Source: CAYUEN01 sp964443745 | GTDB taxonomy: Bacteria > Campylobacterota > Campylobacteria > Campylobacterales > QNZT01 | Length of the DNA: 61,177 nt | Direction: 5' to 3' | NCBI GenBank assembly: GCA_964443745.1 | Contig: CAYUEN010000008.1 | Span: 1-61,177 of the forward strand | Shown: in pieces, positions 59,877 through 61,177 of the stretch | How the letters are laid out: every line of letters starts with the position of its first letter | Position numbering within the stretch: position 1 is the stretch's first letter | Notes under the pieces: model-generated | What the model was told of the DNA's origin: nothing | The model's input: the letters and a program-made list of their open reading frames with translations, nothing else | Databases searched by the model: none | Made by a program: the position numbers and the translations under genes

Positions 59877-60452
59877 ATGCAGATCCGATTCGTTCCCCGA
59901 AATTTTCTAAGATACAAATTTTTCAATTCGCTCTTTTTCGGGCTTTCGGTCGGAGCGCTCTTTACGATTTACGCACCTTTGGATCCCTCGATCTTTTCGG
60001 TCGGAGGAATCGTGCTGGCGGTGGGACTGCTGGCGATCGCCACACTTTACGAAAAGATCCTGACGCTTCGGTGGTTTTTTCGGATCACCCTCTTTGTGGA
60101 GCTGGTGGTATTGGCGATGATTCTCTTCTTTTTGGCCCACCCTTACGGCACGACGACCGCCCTGCTGATCTACAGCGGCTATCAACTGACTTTCATGTTC
60201 GGCTCCTACCTCGTGCGGGCGGAGACGCTGATCGTACGCAAAAAAAAGCTTCTGGGCTGGCTCGATATCTTCAAACAGAGCGGTTATCTGGCGGGTCTAG
60301 TCGTTTCGTTCGTGTTTTATCAACTGCTGGAGCTGGGATGGGGAATATCGACGCATCAAGCGAAAGTCTACAGCTTGCATTGGCTGCTGCTACTGGACGA
60401 GACGGTCGTACTCTACTATATCTTCAAATCGTTTCGCAAACAAAAAAGCTGA
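59877..60452 (+). CDS. multi-pass membrane protein following the TonB receptor
   Basis: 191 residues with five or six membrane helices (for example LFFGLSVGALFTIYAPL, FVELVVLAMILFFLA and LAGLVVSFVFYQLLELG) and basic ends. It has no recognised domain. The five-base gap to the receptor gene and the terminator after it place it in the receptor operon, so a role in uptake of the same ligand, or its regulation, is likely by position only. Confidence 0.75.
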   Translation: MQIRFVPRNFLRYKFFNSLFFGLSVGALFTIYAPLDPSIFSVGGIVLAVGLLAIATLYEKILTLRWFFRITLFVELVVLAMILFFLAHPYGTTTALLIYSGYQLTFMFGSYLVRAETLIVRKKKLLGWLDIFKQSGYLAGLVVSFVFYQLLELGWGISTHQAKVYSLHWLLLLDETVVLYYIFKSFRKQKS

Positions 60453-60455
60453 TGC

Positions 60456-60474
60456 GGGGAGCACGCGGCTCCCC
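60456..60474. terminator. hairpin between convergent genes
   Basis: GGGGAGC (60456-60462), loop ACGCG, GCTCCCC (60468-60474): a perfect seven-base-pair GC stem in the 27-base gap. On the minus strand CTTTTTTG follows about ten bases later; on the plus strand there is no T run. Confidence 0.5.
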
Positions 60475-60479
60475 TGCCC

Positions 60480-60968
60480 TCACGCGAAGAGTTTTTTGAT
60501 CTTTTCGGTCATCTCCTCGATCTCACCGGCCGCCTTTTTGGCCATCAGCTTCGCGTCCGCCTTGCCCACGGCGATCTCATGACGGATCTTGCGCGCGGTC
60601 TCTTCCCATGCGTCTTCGGCTTCCATCTTCGCCAGATGGGCGCGCAACGCGGCGATATCGATCTCCTGCGCCGTTTTGTTTTTGGCTTCGCTGGCGAACT
60701 CTTCGAGACTCTTCTCCAGCGTCGCTATCTTTTCTTTCGCCTCCATGATGCCCAGCTTCGCTTCCACTTTGGCCTCGTCCGCAGCGCTTTCTACTTTCTG
60801 GGCGCTCTTTTTGAGCTTTTCTTCGACATCGACGAACTTCTCTTTGAGCTCACCCCAGAACTCTTTCGCCTCTTCTCCCAGTTCGGAAACGAACTTTTCG
60901 ACCTTTTCGGTCGCCTCTTCCACTCTTTTTTCCGCTTTTTCCACCAATTCTTTGATCTCTGTAGCCAT
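60480..60968 (-). CDS. highly charged coiled-coil protein
   Basis: 162 residues, nearly all predicted helix with heptad-like Glu/Lys/Ala repeats (AEKRVEEATEKVEKFVSELG, KKSAQKVESAADEAKVEAK). There is no Cys or Pro, no signal peptide and no membrane helix. It resembles apolipoprotein- or LEA-like stress proteins in composition only. It is transcribed singly from a strong promoter (extended -10 TGTTATAAT) with AGGAGG before the ATG, so it is probably abundant. The role is unknown. Confidence 0.8.
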   Translation of the reverse strand: MATEIKELVEKAEKRVEEATEKVEKFVSELGEEAKEFWGELKEKFVDVEEKLKKSAQKVESAADEAKVEAKLGIMEAKEKIATLEKSLEEFASEAKNKTAQEIDIAALRAHLAKMEAEDAWEETARKIRHEIAVGKADAKLMAKKAAGEIEEMTEKIKKLFA

Positions 60969-60998
60969 CTCTTCCTCCTGAAGTGGTTTGATAAGAGT

Positions 60999-61007
60999 AT
61001 TATAACA
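60999..61007 (-). promoter_or_regulatory. extended -10 promoter of the coiled-coil gene
   Basis: The minus strand reads TGTTATAAT, a perfect extended -10 (TG-N-TATAAT), about 30 bases before the ATG. Confidence 0.6.
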
Positions 61008-61063
61008 TATTTTAGTGCCAATCGCTCAATTTTTTCCGAAATTTGGTGGGGAATTGAAACAGC

Positions 61064-61177
61064 CTAAAACGAATCCCGGTCGAGCGGGCTAATCAGTTTC
61101 GCCTTGTTCATCTCGGCGACGACATGGGTATAGATCATCGTCGTCTCGACACTCTTGTGTCCTAAAAGCTCCTGAAT
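61064..61177 (-). CDS. tyrosine recombinase, integron-integrase type (partial, C-terminus only)
   Basis: The last 37 codons of a minus-strand gene whose start lies beyond the right edge. It reads IQELLGHKSVETTMIYTHVV and ends with KLISPLDRDSF. LGH holds the conserved catalytic His region and IYTH the nucleophilic Tyr of tyrosine recombinases. QELLGH, TTMIYTHV and a terminal SPLD together are typical of integron integrases (IntI) rather than XerC/D. The stop is TAG at 61064-61066. Any attI site and cassette array would lie to the right, outside the window. Confidence 0.75.
   Translation of the reverse strand: MQELLGHKSVETTMIYTHVVAEMNKAKLISPLDRDSF

Noticed and set aside
61015..61021. TTGGCAC on the minus strand as the -24 half of a sigma-54 promoter for the coiled-coil gene.
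   Set aside because: The required GC of the -12 half is missing at the right spacing, while a perfect extended -10 (TGTTATAAT) is present.
61041..61060. ATTTGGTGGGGAATTGAAAC resembles the 3' end of a CRISPR repeat (GAATTGAAAC).
   Set aside because: Only one copy is present, with no second repeat, spacer or cas gene in the window. The piece lies between two genes and may be chance.

Overview
The window looks like chromosome from a motile, flagellated member of the Campylobacterota (formerly Epsilonproteobacteria) of medium GC content. The evidence is gene order and gene type. atpB stands apart from the rest of the ATP synthase genes. A run rsmD-flgI-flgJ-flgN-flgK resembles Campylobacter. There are also flaG-fliD-fliS, a bactofilin/M23 shape-gene pair, di-haem and penta-haem cytochromes c, MCPs of the epsilon type, and many GTG/TTG starts with one-to-twenty-base overlaps. 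The genus cannot be fixed from sequence reading alone. No rRNA or tRNA gene is visible, and no stretch over 300 bases lacks a gene.

Layout. 1-5.3 kb (minus strand): the start of gatB, a ThiE/TenI-like protein, a small membrane protein, atpB, a DUF2400 protein, a lone Dpp/Opp-type permease, and a di-haem cytochrome c peroxidase behind an FNR-like box. 5.4-10.2 kb (minus): flagellar genes flgK, flgN, flgJ and flgI, then rsmD. The anti-sigma factor gene flgM is missing from its usual place. 10.3-12.7 kb (plus): flaG-fliD-fliS and a coupled small protein. 12.7-18.5 kb: a cation-efflux protein, DsbD, an M48 protease, PrmC and an MlaF-type ATPase. 18.6-22.4 kb: a penta-haem cytochrome directly followed by a NIT-domain membrane protein with no output domain, then convergent bactofilin and M23 peptidase genes.

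22.6-34.4 kb (plus) is the most distinctive region. It is a nine-gene chemosensory operon behind a FliA-type promoter: Aer/CetB-like PAS protein, soluble MCP, CheV, membrane MCP, CheA with two HPt domains and no receiver, CheW, CheY, a REC-(degenerate GGDEF)-EAL regulator, and a NIT-MCP-CZB receptor. All three receptors carry the same departure from consensus in the signalling tip (Thr where E. coli Tsr has Arg388). An intact EAL phosphodiesterase is translated in the same operon as CheA. Together these suggest a dedicated array that controls c-di-GMP breakdown as well as a CheY.

34.4-50.4 kb: a metallo-beta-lactamase-fold hydrolase, a large lipoprotein, the TamB/TamA pair, a FIST-PAS-GGDEF-EAL protein, UvrA, a TauE/SafE transporter, and FliN with a FliO-like protein. 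50.4-61.2 kb: a Sel1-like protein, an orphan histidine kinase with a FliA-like promoter, MetH with two coupled small genes, a CAP-domain protein, a small ORF coupled to a BtuB-like TonB receptor, a membrane protein, a coiled-coil protein, and at the right edge the C-terminus of an integron-type tyrosine recombinase. The chromosome is compact: most convergent neighbours touch or overlap.
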